DNA of 64,000 bases from Prolixibacter bellariivorans ATCC BAA-1284 (GCF_000621705.1 NZ_JHXO01000011.1:1-64000); one strand, 5' to 3'; counted from the first letter of the stretch, positions 9,415 through 19,044 are shown. Notes: a model not told the origin generated them from the letters alone. Numbers and translations: made by a program.

Positions 9415-10938
9415 ATGAGCGGCTTAAAGAAGATAAAATCAGCGTTGGTTTCTGTTTATCACAAAGATAAACTGGATCTCATTGTTAAGAAACTGAATGA
9501 GCTGGGGGTTATTATCTACTCAACTGGTGGTACACAAAAGTTTATCAGCGAACTAAATGTTCCGGTAACGGCAGTGGAAGATTTGACCACATATCCTTCT
9601 ATTTTAGGAGGACGAGTTAAGACACTTCACCCGAAAGTATTCGGTGGAATCCTGGCCCGTAGAGAGAATGACGGAGATAAAAGACAGTTGGAAGAGTATG
9701 AGATTCCGGAAATTGATTTGGTAATTGTCGACCTTTACCCTTTTGAGGAAACAGTTGCCACAGGAGCTTCTGAAGCCGATATCATTGAAAAGATTGATAT
9801 TGGTGGAATTGCGCTGATTAGGGGAGCCGCCAAAAATTTTAATGATGTGTTGATCGTTTCCCACCGCGGTCAGTACGAAGAAGTGCAGGCTTTACTGGAT
9901 GAAAAAGGCGGCGAAACTTCTCTGGATGATCGGAAAGCTTTTGCAGCACAGGCTTTCGCTACTTCTTCGCATTACGATACAGCTATTTATAATTATTTTG
10001 CTGGCGAATGGCCGGAAAAATTCCGGGCTAGCCAGAATGAGTCGAAGTCGTTGCGTTATGGTGAAAACCCGCATCAAAAAGGTGTTTTCTTCGGCAAATT
10101 TGATGAAATGTTCGAGCAACTTCACGGCAAGGAGATTTCGTATAACAATTTGCTGGACATCGATGCGGCGGTCAGTTTGATTGATGAATATGACGACACG
10201 ACTTTTGCCATCCTGAAACACAATAATGCCTGCGGATGTGCCAGCCGCGAAAATCTTGTAACCGCATGGAAAGATGCATTGGCTGGTGATCCGGTATCTG
10301 CTTTTGGTGGAATATTAATTACCAACCGGGAGGTAGATGCTGCAACCGCTACCGAAGCAAATAAGATTTTCTTCGAGGTAATTATTGCTCCGTCTTATTC
10401 TGCAGAAGCACTCGAAATTCTGGAGAGTAAGAAAAATCGTATTATACTGATTCGGAAAGAAGGTGAGACACCTGATGTTCAGTTCAGGAGTGTGTTGAAT
10501 GGAGTGATTGTTCAGGAAAAAGATAGAAAACAGGAAGTCGCTGATGAGCTGAAGCCGGTAACGAAAAAAGTACCTACAGCAGAGCAGGTGGAAGATTTAT
10601 TGTTTGCAAATCGTTTGGTTAAACAATCAAAATCAAATACGATCGTTCTAGCTAAGGGGAAACAACTACTGGCTAGTGGTGTTGGTGAAACTTCCCGTGT
10701 GGATGCGCTGAAGCATGCCATCGAAAAAGCAAAATCATTTGGTTTTGATTTGAAAGGCGCTGTTATGGCATCCGATGCGTTCTTTCCGTTTGCCGACTCG
10801 GTCGAAATTGCACATAACGAGGGGATCGATTGTGTGATTCAACCGGGAGGATCCATCCGGGATAAGGACTCCGTCGAATTTTGCGATGCGCATGATATGG
10901 CGATGGTTGTAACCGGATTCCGGCATTTTAAGCATTGA
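9415..10938 (+). CDS. purH: Bifunctional AICAR formyltransferase / IMP cyclohydrolase
   Basis: 507 residues, the expected length. The N-terminal methylglyoxal-synthase-like domain (1-200) carries STGGTQKFI, SILGGRVKTLHPK and IDIGGIALIRGAAKN, forming the IMP cyclohydrolase site. The C-terminal AICAR transformylase domain includes LRYGENPHQ, KHNNACGCA and DPVSAFGG, then DAFFPFADSVE near the end. It catalyses the last two steps of de novo IMP synthesis. It lies 38 bp upstream of mreB on the same strand, which would link purine synthesis and cell-shape genes in one transcript. Confidence 0.97.
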   Translation: MSGLKKIKSALVSVYHKDKLDLIVKKLNELGVIIYSTGGTQKFISELNVPVTAVEDLTTYPSILGGRVKTLHPKVFGGILARRENDGDKRQLEEYEIPEIDLVIVDLYPFEETVATGASEADIIEKIDIGGIALIRGAAKNFNDVLIVSHRGQYEEVQALLDEKGGETSLDDRKAFAAQAFATSSHYDTAIYNYFAGEWPEKFRASQNESKSLRYGENPHQKGVFFGKFDEMFEQLHGKEISYNNLLDIDAAVSLIDEYDDTTFAILKHNNACGCASRENLVTAWKDALAGDPVSAFGGILITNREVDAATATEANKIFFEVIIAPSYSAEALEILESKKNRIILIRKEGETPDVQFRSVLNGVIVQEKDRKQEVADELKPVTKKVPTAEQVEDLLFANRLVKQSKSNTIVLAKGKQLLASGVGETSRVDALKHAIEKAKSFGFDLKGAVMASDAFFPFADSVEIAHNEGIDCVIQPGGSIRDKDSVEFCDAHDMAMVVTGFRHFKH

Positions 10939-10976
10939 GTTAGTAAAACAATAAATGAACTAAGACACGTATACGT

Positions 10977-11999
10977 ATGGGCCTATTCTCTTTTCTTACC
11001 CAGGAAATTGCCATCGACCTTGGTACGGCCAATACCATCATTATTCATAATGATAAAATTGTTGTTGATGAACCATCGATCGTGACCATCGATATGAAAA
11101 CCGAAAAAATGGTCGCCATCGGGGAGAAGGCAAGGCAGATGCAGGGGAAAACACACGCGAATCTGAAAACCATCCGTCCGTTGCGCGACGGGGTGATTGC
11201 GGATTTTAACGCGGCTGAACAGATGATCAGAGGGATGATTAAAATGATTCATCCGAAAAGCCGTTTGTTTTCACCGGCATTAAAAATGGTAGTTTGTATC
11301 CCGTCCGGATCAACCGAGGTGGAGATCAGGGCGGTACGCGACTCGTCGGAGCATGCCGGCGGACGCGAAGTTTATATGATTTACGAACCGATGGCGGCAG
11401 CTATTGGTATCGGCCTCGATGTAGAAGCACCCGAGGGAAATATGATTGTCGATATCGGTGGTGGTACTACCGAGATTGCCGTTATTTCGCTTGGCGGAAT
11501 TGTGACCAACAAGTCCATCCGTATCGCGGGTGACGACCTGACCGGCGACATCATGGAATACATGCGCCACCAGCACAATATCAAGATTGGTGAGCGTACG
11601 GCTGAGGAGATTAAAATCAACGTGGGAGCAGCTCTATCCGAGTTGGAGGACCCGCCATCTGATTTTATCATCCAGGGACCGAACCAGATGACGGCATTGC
11701 CTATCGAGGTTCCGGTATCTTACCAGGAAATCGCACACTGTCTGGAAAAATCGATTTCGAAGATTGAAACGGCTATTTTGAGTGCGTTGGAGCAAACTCC
11801 GCCTGAGTTGTATGCTGATATCGTGAACCGCGGTATTTGGCTGGCCGGTGGAGGAGCCTTGTTGCGCGGACTCGATAAACGCCTGTCCGATAAACTTAAT
11901 ATTCCGTTCCATATTGCTGAAGACCCGTTGCGGGCTGTTGCCAGAGGAACAGGAATTGCACTGAAGAATGTGGACAAATTCTCATTCCTTCTTCGTTAA
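10977..11999 (+). CDS. mreB: Rod-shape-determining actin homologue MreB
   Basis: 340 residues. The actin-fold ATP-binding motifs are present in order: IDLGTANTII (phosphate 1), VDIGGGTTEIAV (phosphate 2) and LAGGGALLRGLD (adenosine). MreB forms membrane-bound filaments that guide the elongasome. It is the first gene of mreB-mreC-mreD-mrdA-rodA. A terminator-like hairpin separates it from mreC (12025-12050), which would allow more mreB than downstream message. Confidence 0.97.
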   Translation: MGLFSFLTQEIAIDLGTANTIIIHNDKIVVDEPSIVTIDMKTEKMVAIGEKARQMQGKTHANLKTIRPLRDGVIADFNAAEQMIRGMIKMIHPKSRLFSPALKMVVCIPSGSTEVEIRAVRDSSEHAGGREVYMIYEPMAAAIGIGLDVEAPEGNMIVDIGGGTTEIAVISLGGIVTNKSIRIAGDDLTGDIMEYMRHQHNIKIGERTAEEIKINVGAALSELEDPPSDFIIQGPNQMTALPIEVPVSYQEIAHCLEKSISKIETAILSALEQTPPELYADIVNRGIWLAGGGALLRGLDKRLSDKLNIPFHIAEDPLRAVARGTGIALKNVDKFSFLLR

Positions 12000-12024
12000 C
12001 ATGAAATAAAATTAACGCAGACCA

Positions 12025-12050
12025 GGGAGGAGTATATTCCTCCCTTTTTT
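12025..12050 (+). terminator. Terminator-like hairpin between mreB and mreC (possible attenuator)
   Basis: A 7-bp perfect stem GGGAGGA (12025-12031) / TCCTCCC (12038-12044), loop GTATAT, followed by six T (12045-12050), ending 4 nt before the mreC ATG. It has every feature of an intrinsic terminator. Because mreC-mreD-mrdA-rodA follow without another obvious promoter, it probably acts partially. Confidence 0.6.
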
Positions 12051-12054
12051 GCCT

Positions 12055-12888
12055 ATGAGGAATTTACTACGTTTTCTGGCTAAGTATCATGCCGTATTTT
12101 TATTCGTATTTCTGGAGGTGTTGTCCATCACGATGATAGTGAAGTACAACAATTATCAGCATGTCAAATTTTTGAACTCAAGTAATCGGGTAACCGGAGG
12201 TATATACAACGGTTATTGGGGCGTTGCACAGTATTTTTCCTTGAAGGAGCTCAACAACGAACTGGCCGAAGAGAATGCCAAGTTGCGTTCGGAACTGATG
12301 CGTGAAGAACTATCGAAAATCGGAAACGATGCTCCGCAACACGATTCCTTGTACCGCCAGAATTTCTTCTTCATCACCGCCAAAGTGATTAATAATTCGG
12401 TAAACAGGGCCCACAATTATATTCTGCTGAATAAAGGTTCGAGGCATGGAATTAAACCTGATATGGGGGTTGTATCAAGCGATGGTGTTGTAGGTGTGGT
12501 TACTAATGTATCGAAGAATTACAGTACCGTCATTTCCATCCTGAATAACCGGTTGAAGATTAGTGCCAAGATTAAGCGTAACAATTATTTTGGTTCGCTT
12601 ACCTGGGATGGTGGTGATTACCGGAAAGCTGAACTTGACGAAATTCCTTTTCACGTGGATGTGGCTAAAGGGGACACCATTGTGACCAGCGGTTATTCGG
12701 CCATCTTCCCGGAAGGATTGATGCTGGGAACCGTTTCCGATTATTCACTACAGGGAGGAAGTAATTTCTACAAAATTACGGTTAACCTGTCTGTGGATTT
12801 CAAAAACCTGGTGTATGTGGATGTCATACAGAACAAAACACGTGACGAAATATTGAAGCTCGAATCAACGGACGAAAATGATCAATGA
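12055..12888 (+). CDS. mreC: Rod-shape-determining protein MreC
   Basis: 277 residues from the ATG at 12055. A longer frame opens with a TTG at 12049, but that lies in the T tract of the hairpin and is less likely. It has one N-terminal membrane helix (about 10-30), a coiled-coil stretch (about 60-85, rich in E/L/K) and the beta-rich MreC domain containing INNSVNRAHNYILLNKG and GVVGVVTNVS. It is a periplasmic bitopic protein that links MreB to the PBP2/RodA synthase. Its 3' end overlaps mreD by 11 bp. Confidence 0.93.
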   Translation: MRNLLRFLAKYHAVFLFVFLEVLSITMIVKYNNYQHVKFLNSSNRVTGGIYNGYWGVAQYFSLKELNNELAEENAKLRSELMREELSKIGNDAPQHDSLYRQNFFFITAKVINNSVNRAHNYILLNKGSRHGIKPDMGVVSSDGVVGVVTNVSKNYSTVISILNNRLKISAKIKRNNYFGSLTWDGGDYRKAELDEIPFHVDVAKGDTIVTSGYSAIFPEGLMLGTVSDYSLQGGSNFYKITVNLSVDFKNLVYVDVIQNKTRDEILKLESTDENDQ

Positions 12889-13384
12889 TATTCTGAAATA
12901 CGGCATTATGTACGTGGTGCTGGTCCTGGTTCAGGTCCTGCTCATTAATAACGTGCAATTGGGGGGAATATACTCTCCGTTTATCTACATCCTTTTCATT
13001 TTACTGTTGCCGTTCGATACTCCCCGTTACCTTTTGTTGATTTTAGGCTTTTTACTTGGACTGACAATTGATATTTTCTCCAACACCCCGGGAATTCATG
13101 CCTCGGCTACGGTGTTTGCAGCCTTTTTACGGCCGGGGGTCTTAATGCTGATTTCGTCCAGAGATAACTATGAACCGGGAAGTGCTCCGCGAATCAGTAC
13201 CTATGGTTTTGAGTGGTTCCTGAAATATGCAGTTATACTGATTTTGGCGCATAACCTTTTTCTCTTTTTCGCAGAAGCATTTACCCTGCACGGATTATTT
13301 CATACATTGCTTAAAGCAATTATCAACTCCTTTTTATCGATAATTTTAATAGTTTTGAGCCAGTATCTGGTATTCCGGAAATAA
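12878..13384 (+). CDS. mreD: Rod-shape-determining protein MreD
   Basis: 168 residues, highly hydrophobic, with about five membrane helices. The motif LLGLTIDIFSNTPGIHASATVFAAFLRP, of which GLTIDIFSNTPGIHA is most telling, is typical of MreD. The start ATG lies inside the end of mreC, indicating translational coupling. It is an inner-membrane partner of MreC in the elongasome. Confidence 0.9.
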   Translation: MINDILKYGIMYVVLVLVQVLLINNVQLGGIYSPFIYILFILLLPFDTPRYLLLILGFLLGLTIDIFSNTPGIHASATVFAAFLRPGVLMLISSRDNYEPGSAPRISTYGFEWFLKYAVILILAHNLFLFFAEAFTLHGLFHTLLKAIINSFLSIILIVLSQYLVFRK

Positions 13385-13402
13385 CGTGGTTCGAAATTTA
13401 AC

Positions 13403-15364
13403 GTGGTGGATTCCAACGCAAAACGCACATACCTTATTGCAGCCATTTTTTTGGTGGTAGCTGTTACGTACATCATACGCCTGTTTGCACTGCAGGTGAT
13501 TGACACTTCGTATAAGCTTTCAGCGACCAATAACGTGGTGCGCCGTATTGTGAATTACCCGGCCCGTGGTTTGATTTACGATCGCAAGGGAACCCTGATG
13601 GTCTACAACCAGGCTGCATACGATGTGCTGGTTACACCCCGCGAACTTCAACCGTTCGACACCCTAAACTTCTGCAACATTACAGGGATATCAAAGGAAG
13701 AGCTGAACGAACAACTGCAGAAAGCAAAAGAATATTCTTATTTCAAACCTTCCGTCATCATCAAGCAATTGTCGGCTCAGCGGTATGCCATTTTGCAGGA
13801 GCAGATGTATAAATTCTCCGGATTTTTCGTCCAGACGCGTACCCTTCGGGAATACCCGCAAAAAATTGCATCGCATGTGCTGGGATACGTTGGGGAAGTG
13901 AACCAGCAGATGATGAAAAAAGACTCGTATTACGAAACGGGTGATTATGCCGGTATTACCGGAATTGAAAAATCGTACGAAAAGGAACTCCGTGGGGAGA
14001 AGGGGGTCAATTACCTGATGGTGGATGTGCATAACCGGATAAAAGGTTCTTTTCAGAACGGACGTTATGATACAACGGCCGTTATCGGCGAAAATGTTGT
14101 GACCTCGCTCGATGCGGAATTACAGCGGTACGGCGAAGAACTGATGCAGGGAAAAGCCGGAAGTATTGTCGCCATAGAGCCTTCGACAGGCGAGGTGCTG
14201 ACACTGGTGAGTTCACCTACTTACGATCCGAATTTGCTGGTTGGCCGCGACCGGGGCGAGCACTACCTGGCGCTGGCCCGCGATACATTGAATCCACTGT
14301 TCAACCGGGCGCTCATGGCACAATATCCGCCGGGGTCGACCTTTAAAATGGTGAATGCGCTGATTGGACTGCAGGAAGGAGTACTCACACCTCACATGCG
14401 GTATTGGTGCCATTACGGTTATACGGTGGGGAATTATCATATGAATTGCCACCATGATTCGGCTTTTGCTTTGAGTGGTTCTATTGCCGAGTCGTGTAAC
14501 GCTTACTATGCACAGGAATTTCGTAGTATCATGGAGAATCCGAAATACCGGGATGTGCGACAGGCTTACGATACCTGGCGGAAATACGTAATGAGTTTTG
14601 GTTTTGGCCGTACGCTGGGAACCGATTTCCCGAATGAGTTGAAAGGCTTTGTTCCTTCTTCCAATTTTTATGAGAAGTATGTGTTTAAAGGTTCCCGTTG
14701 GCGGGCATTGCCGATTATTTCGCTGGCCATTGGGCAGGGCGAGTTAGGAATTACCCCTTTGCAATTGGCCAATTATGCAGCCATATTGGCGAACCGTGGA
14801 TATTATTATATTCCTCACATTGTCAAGAAAATTCAGAACGAAAATATCCCCACGCGGTTTACAGAGCGGCATTATACCGATATTGACACGACCCAGTTCC
14901 CGAAAATTATAGAGGGAATGGAAGAAGTTCTAAAGCCCGGTGGAACCGCTGCGATGTCACGGATTCCGGGGATTACCATGTGTGGAAAAACCGGAACGGC
15001 ACAGAACCCGCACGGGGCAGATCACTCGGTTTTCATGGCATTTGCGCCAGCTGATCATCCGAAGATTGCCATTTCTGTTTATGTAGAGAATGGAGTCTGG
15101 GGCGCCCGGTATGCTGCGCCGATTGCCAGCTTGATGATTGAAAAATACCTGACGGATTCGATTTCTTCCGGAAGGAAATGGCTGGAGAAACGTATGATGG
15201 AAGCGAACTTACTGGAGCCGAAGAAACCGAAAAAGGAGGTGCCTGCAAAAACGGAAACAGCGGTGAGAAGTAAAGCAAATAAACCAGCGAAACGGGATAC
15301 GACGGCCCCGAAAGAGATAGCGATAAAAAGAGATTCACTGATTTTACAAGATACAATACATTGA
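13403..15364 (+). CDS. mrdA: Penicillin-binding protein 2 (elongasome transpeptidase)
   Basis: 653 residues. It has one N-terminal membrane helix (about 10-28) and a PBP dimerisation domain including PARGLIYDRKG. The transpeptidase domain carries the SxxK motif in PPGSTFKMV, SxN in AESCNAYY, and KTG in CGKTGTAQNPHG. The C-terminal 40 residues are Lys/Pro/Ala-rich and low in complexity. The start is GTG at 13403 (another GTG follows directly), 18 bp after the mreD stop; no ATG is near. It crosslinks side-wall peptidoglycan together with RodA, whose gene overlaps its stop codon. Confidence 0.95.
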   Translation: MVDSNAKRTYLIAAIFLVVAVTYIIRLFALQVIDTSYKLSATNNVVRRIVNYPARGLIYDRKGTLMVYNQAAYDVLVTPRELQPFDTLNFCNITGISKEELNEQLQKAKEYSYFKPSVIIKQLSAQRYAILQEQMYKFSGFFVQTRTLREYPQKIASHVLGYVGEVNQQMMKKDSYYETGDYAGITGIEKSYEKELRGEKGVNYLMVDVHNRIKGSFQNGRYDTTAVIGENVVTSLDAELQRYGEELMQGKAGSIVAIEPSTGEVLTLVSSPTYDPNLLVGRDRGEHYLALARDTLNPLFNRALMAQYPPGSTFKMVNALIGLQEGVLTPHMRYWCHYGYTVGNYHMNCHHDSAFALSGSIAESCNAYYAQEFRSIMENPKYRDVRQAYDTWRKYVMSFGFGRTLGTDFPNELKGFVPSSNFYEKYVFKGSRWRALPIISLAIGQGELGITPLQLANYAAILANRGYYYIPHIVKKIQNENIPTRFTERHYTDIDTTQFPKIIEGMEEVLKPGGTAAMSRIPGITMCGKTGTAQNPHGADHSVFMAFAPADHPKIAISVYVENGVWGARYAAPIASLMIEKYLTDSISSGRKWLEKRMMEANLLEPKKPKKEVPAKTETAVRSKANKPAKRDTTAPKEIAIKRDSLILQDTIH

Positions 15365-16785
15365 TTAGCAGGAATAACATATGGTATAATCTTGACTGGA
15401 TCACGGTCTTTCTTTACATGATCCTGGTGGTTATGGGATGGCTGAATATTTATGCCGCCGTGTACAACGAAGATCACCAGAGTATTCTGGATATGACACA
15501 GCGTTATGGTAAACAGCTTTTATGGATTTTAATGGCAGCGTTTATTGCCATTACCGTCTTGATTATTGACAGTAAATTCTATGTCGCCTTTGCCTATGTG
15601 TTTTATGGTGTGGTTATTCTTTTACTGATTGCTGTCCTGTTTTTTGGTAAGGAGGTCAATGGTGCGCGTGCCTGGTTCGAGATTGGTGGCTTTGCTCTGC
15701 AACCTGCCGAGCTGGGAAAGTTTGCGACAAACCTTGCTGTCGCGAAATATATTAGTCAGTACAATTTTAAGATGCACCGGTTTAAATCCCTTGCCGTTTT
15801 GGGGATGTTGATTGGTGTTCCTGCGTTGTTAATTATTGCGCAGAACGATACCGGTTCGGCATTGGTTTATGCGGTGTTTATCCTGGTTTTTTACCGTGAA
15901 GGATTGTCCGGCATGTTCTTGTTCTGGGGATTCGCAGCCTCGGTCTTGTTTATATTGACACTGATCTGGCCCGAAGTTCGCCTGGTTGGCTTTCTCATAT
16001 TTGCATCGATATTAGCTTATGGAATTGTCCGGCAACGGATGAAAGAAGTGGCAAAGATGATTGGCATCTTTGCGGCCATTTTGGGTGTCGTTTATCTAAT
16101 GAATTATACGGTACGTTTGAGTTTGTCAACGGCAATGATTTTATATATCGCGACCGGAATTTCAATCTTAATTTTTATCATTTACGGTATCCGAAAGCGG
16201 ATTCAGCCGGTTTTCTGGGTCGTGTTATTTTTTGTCAGTTCGCTGGCCCTGAGCCGTTCGGTTTCTTTCGCATATGAGGATGTATTGGTTGCACACCAGC
16301 GCGACCGGATTGACGAGGTGCTGGGAATTCGCTCTGATCCACTTGGTGTGGGTTATAATGTGAATCAATCGAAAATTGCCATTGGTTCCGGCGGTGTTAC
16401 TGGAAAAGGTTTCCTGAAAGGGACTCAGACGAAATTCAACTTTGTGCCGGAACAGAGTACCGACTTTATCTTTTGTACAGTTGGTGAAGAGTGGGGATTT
16501 CTCGGAACTTCTACCGTGATTATTCTATTCATGATTTTGCTGATACGCCTGCTAATTCTGGCGGAACGACAACGATCCCGTTTTAGTCGTGTATATGGTT
16601 ACGGCGTAGCTGGAATTCTGTTTTTTCACTTTGCTATCAATGTCGGTATGACGATCGGATTGGTCCCGGTGATTGGTATACCCCTCCCGTTTTTCAGTTA
16701 CGGCGGGTCATCGCTGTGGTCCTTCACATTCTTGTTGTTTATCTTTTTGCGTCTCGATGCTAGTCGCATGGAAATCCTTAGATAA
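15361..16785 (+). CDS. rodA: SEDS peptidoglycan glycosyltransferase RodA
   Basis: 474 residues with about ten membrane helices. SEDS signatures present are GKEVNGARAWFEIGGFALQPAE, where GARAWF and QPAELGK are the key parts, NDTGSALVY, FVPEQSTDFIF, GEEWGF and PLPFFSYGGSS. It polymerises lipid II in the elongasome with PBP2. The start is TTG at 15361, sharing TTGA with the mrdA stop. The N-terminus it gives (NLDWITVF) matches the usual RodA start better than the next in-frame ATG at 15418. Confidence 0.95.
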   Translation: MISRNNIWYNLDWITVFLYMILVVMGWLNIYAAVYNEDHQSILDMTQRYGKQLLWILMAAFIAITVLIIDSKFYVAFAYVFYGVVILLLIAVLFFGKEVNGARAWFEIGGFALQPAELGKFATNLAVAKYISQYNFKMHRFKSLAVLGMLIGVPALLIIAQNDTGSALVYAVFILVFYREGLSGMFLFWGFAASVLFILTLIWPEVRLVGFLIFASILAYGIVRQRMKEVAKMIGIFAAILGVVYLMNYTVRLSLSTAMILYIATGISILIFIIYGIRKRIQPVFWVVLFFVSSLALSRSVSFAYEDVLVAHQRDRIDEVLGIRSDPLGVGYNVNQSKIAIGSGGVTGKGFLKGTQTKFNFVPEQSTDFIFCTVGEEWGFLGTSTVIILFMILLIRLLILAERQRSRFSRVYGYGVAGILFFHFAINVGMTIGLVPVIGIPLPFFSYGGSSLWSFTFLLFIFLRLDASRMEILR

Positions 16786-16805
16786 TAGCACGATAGTGTC
16801 CTGGT

Positions 16806-16836
16806 TTGATTAATAGCCTTTAATTTACTACCTTTA
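16806..16836 (+). promoter_or_regulatory. Possible promoter for the KamA-family gene
   Basis: TTG (16806-16808), 20-nt spacer, TACCTTTA (16829-16836). This is close to the TTTG-N19-TAnnTTTG layout with one mismatch in the -7 box. It gives a leader of roughly 125 nt. Confidence 0.4.
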
Positions 16837-16967
16837 GGAGCCATGAAAATGGAGCTTCCGCCTAACGTGCTATCTAATAGGTGAATATGCGCCTTCCTTA
16901 AATCGGCTTCATTATCCTTATTTGGCATCAATTTTATTTTGGGGTTATTTTTTAATTTTTCTAGGGT

Positions 16968-18266
16968 ATGATAAAGTATCGTTCTTATTCTTTGTCCAAT
17001 TTTCGTTCGATTCCGCAAATCGATCTGCTTTCTGAAGAACAAAAGTTTACCATCGAAGTGGTGGGTACCGTTTTGCCATTCAAAGTGAGTAACTATGTCA
17101 TTGACGAACTGATTGACTGGGACCACTTCGAGCATGATCCGTTTTTTATTCTTACCTTCCCGCAAAGGGGAATGCTATCCGATGAACATTTTCATGAAGT
17201 AGCTGATTTACTGAAGTCAGGTGCTGAAAATGATGCAATCAAACGGGCGGTCGAACGCATCCGTTTGCAGCTGAATCCGAATCCTGCCGGACAGGAACAC
17301 AATGTTCCGGTTTTTCACGGGGAACGTCTATCTGGTATTCAGCACAAGTACCGCGAAACCATGTTGTTTTTTCCCAGTCAGGGACAAACCTGCCATGCTT
17401 ATTGCACGTTCTGTTTCCGATGGTCGCAGTTCGCTTTGCAGGATACCAAATTCGCCATGAAGGAAGCTGATTTGATGGTGAAATATCTGAGAGAGCATCC
17501 GGAAATATCGGATGTGCTGTTTACGGGAGGTGATCCGGCAGTGATGAAAACGAAGTTTTTCAGGCATTACCTGGAAGCCATTCTCGATGCCGACCTTCCC
17601 GGTGTTAAAACGATTCGAATAGGAACCAAAGCATTAACCTATTGGCCCTACCGATTTACCACTGATGATGACGCTGAAGAATTAATGGATTTGTTCCGGA
17701 AGGTGACTGACAATGGAATTAGCTTGAGCATTATGGCTCATTTTAATCATCCCAGGGCTTTGGAAACGCGCGCTGTTCAGGATGCTATTGCCAATATTCT
17801 TTCGACGGGTGCACAGATTCGTTCGCAGTCGCCATTGATGCGGCACATTAATGATCGCCCTTGTTTGTGGTCGAAGATGTGGCGCCGGCAGGTAGATCTG
17901 GGTGTCATTCCTTATTATATGTTTGTCGCGCGGGATACCGGTGCGCAGGATTATTTCGCGGTAACGCTGGAAAACGCCTGGAAGATTTTCCGCAAGGCCT
18001 ATCAGCAGGTGAGTGGGATATGCCGAACCGTTCGCGGACCGAGTATGTCGAGCGAGCCGGGGAAAATTCGTATTGTGGGTGTGTCGGAGATTAACGGAGA
18101 GAAGGTGTTTGTGTTGAACTTCATTCAGGGCAGGAATCCCGACTGGACCAATCGGCCGTTCTTTGCCAAATATGATCCGGATGCTATCTGGATAAGCGAT
18201 TTAAAACCAGCGTTCGGTGAGGATGCGTTTTTCTTCGAAGAAGAGTTGGTTTCGATGAGTGATTAA
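16968..18266 (+). CDS. KamA-family radical SAM protein (lysine 2,3-aminomutase-like)
   Basis: 432 residues. The radical SAM cluster motif is CHAYCTFC (Cys142, Cys146, Cys149), the CxxxCxxC form, followed by FRWSQF. Downstream are FTGGDPAVM, the GGDP-type SAM-binding motif, and IRIGTKALTYWPYR, the family's substrate/PLP region. Near the C-terminus GPSMSSEPGKI could hold the PLP-binding lysine, as in true KamA. KamA moves the lysine amino group from C2 to C3, but many relatives act on other amino acids; this one lacks lysine-fermentation neighbours, so its substrate is unknown. It is monocistronic between rodA and a convergent gene. Confidence 0.85.
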   Translation: MIKYRSYSLSNFRSIPQIDLLSEEQKFTIEVVGTVLPFKVSNYVIDELIDWDHFEHDPFFILTFPQRGMLSDEHFHEVADLLKSGAENDAIKRAVERIRLQLNPNPAGQEHNVPVFHGERLSGIQHKYRETMLFFPSQGQTCHAYCTFCFRWSQFALQDTKFAMKEADLMVKYLREHPEISDVLFTGGDPAVMKTKFFRHYLEAILDADLPGVKTIRIGTKALTYWPYRFTTDDDAEELMDLFRKVTDNGISLSIMAHFNHPRALETRAVQDAIANILSTGAQIRSQSPLMRHINDRPCLWSKMWRRQVDLGVIPYYMFVARDTGAQDYFAVTLENAWKIFRKAYQQVSGICRTVRGPSMSSEPGKIRIVGVSEINGEKVFVLNFIQGRNPDWTNRPFFAKYDPDAIWISDLKPAFGEDAFFFEEELVSMSD

Positions 18267-18270
18267 ATAT

Positions 18271-18882
18271 TCAGCCCCGCTTGAGTCGGGGCATTTTAAT
18301 GTTTACGCCGGCCTCTTCGATGGCAAATTGAATGATTTCGGGAAAGAAGCGGGCAAATGCTTCATCAAATTGCGCATATTCGTCCTTCAATGTTTTCATC
18401 GCATAAGGTGTTTCTTCAGGTAGTGAGGTGCGACGGCTTAAAATTCCCAGCGATTCTTCAATCCCTTCCAGCCGGGCATAGGATTCCAGCCGTTTGTGCT
18501 GAATGAGGAACGGTGCAAAAAGCTTTACCCGGGCAGGTAACATGCGGTAGTTGGACATCAGAATGCCATGAAAACGCCGGGTGGCATTTTTCAGCGAATG
18601 AGTTGAATAGCGTTGCCAGTTGGCTGCCAGAAAATGATCGAAGAAAATATCGGTAACCACGCCGGCATATTTTCGGTAACCTGGACGAAGTATTTGATTA
18701 CAGGCACGCACTGCTTCGTGTTGGTCGGTAAATTCATCTATTTTGCGGTGCAGTAAAATACCCCGCTCCACCTCGGCCGGAAAATCACGGTGTTGCCTTC
18801 CTTTCACGTAATCGCCAATGAAATTTCCCAGCATCAGCTCTTCCGATTCTCCCGATAAGTATATGTGCGCAAGATAGTTCAT
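18271..18882 (-). CDS. Acyl carrier protein phosphodiesterase (DUF479 family)
   Basis: 203 residues, starting at the ATG at 18882 (MNYLAHIYLS), which has AGGAGGG about 10 nt upstream; a longer frame to 18915 lacks such a site. Family features are NYLAHIYLS at the N-terminus, GNFIGDYVKG (about 22-31), HRKIDEFTD and YAGVVTDIFFDHFL. This is the AcpH pattern, an HD-like metallohydrolase that removes phosphopantetheine from ACP. The last codons are part of a hairpin (18274-18292) that can serve the convergent KamA-family gene. Confidence 0.88.
   Translation of the reverse strand: MNYLAHIYLSGESEELMLGNFIGDYVKGRQHRDFPAEVERGILLHRKIDEFTDQHEAVRACNQILRPGYRKYAGVVTDIFFDHFLAANWQRYSTHSLKNATRRFHGILMSNYRMLPARVKLFAPFLIQHKRLESYARLEGIEESLGILSRRTSLPEETPYAMKTLKDEYAQFDEAFARFFPEIIQFAIEEAGVNIKMPRLKRG
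18274..18292 (+). terminator. Hairpin shared by converging gene ends
   Basis: GCCCCG / CGGGGC with a 7-nt loop, 7 nt after the KamA-family stop and encoded within the last codons of the acpH-like gene. On the plus strand it is followed by ATTTTAATG, a weak T stretch. Confidence 0.5.
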
Positions 18883-19044
18883 TCCATCCCTCCTAATCTG
18901 CGGGCAAAGTGCCATTTATTCATGTAATATCCAAATCGGAGGTTTGTGTCCGCTGATCAGGTGAGAAAATTCATGTTCTGGACGTATTGTTTTAGTTAAC
19001 TTAAGAGAATCGTTTAAACCTCTCACATCTAAATCATTTCAACT

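Noticed and set aside
16786-16872. Inverted repeat TAGCACG / CGTGCTA before the KamA-family gene
   Set aside because: Only 7 bp with a loop of over 70 nt; expected by chance.
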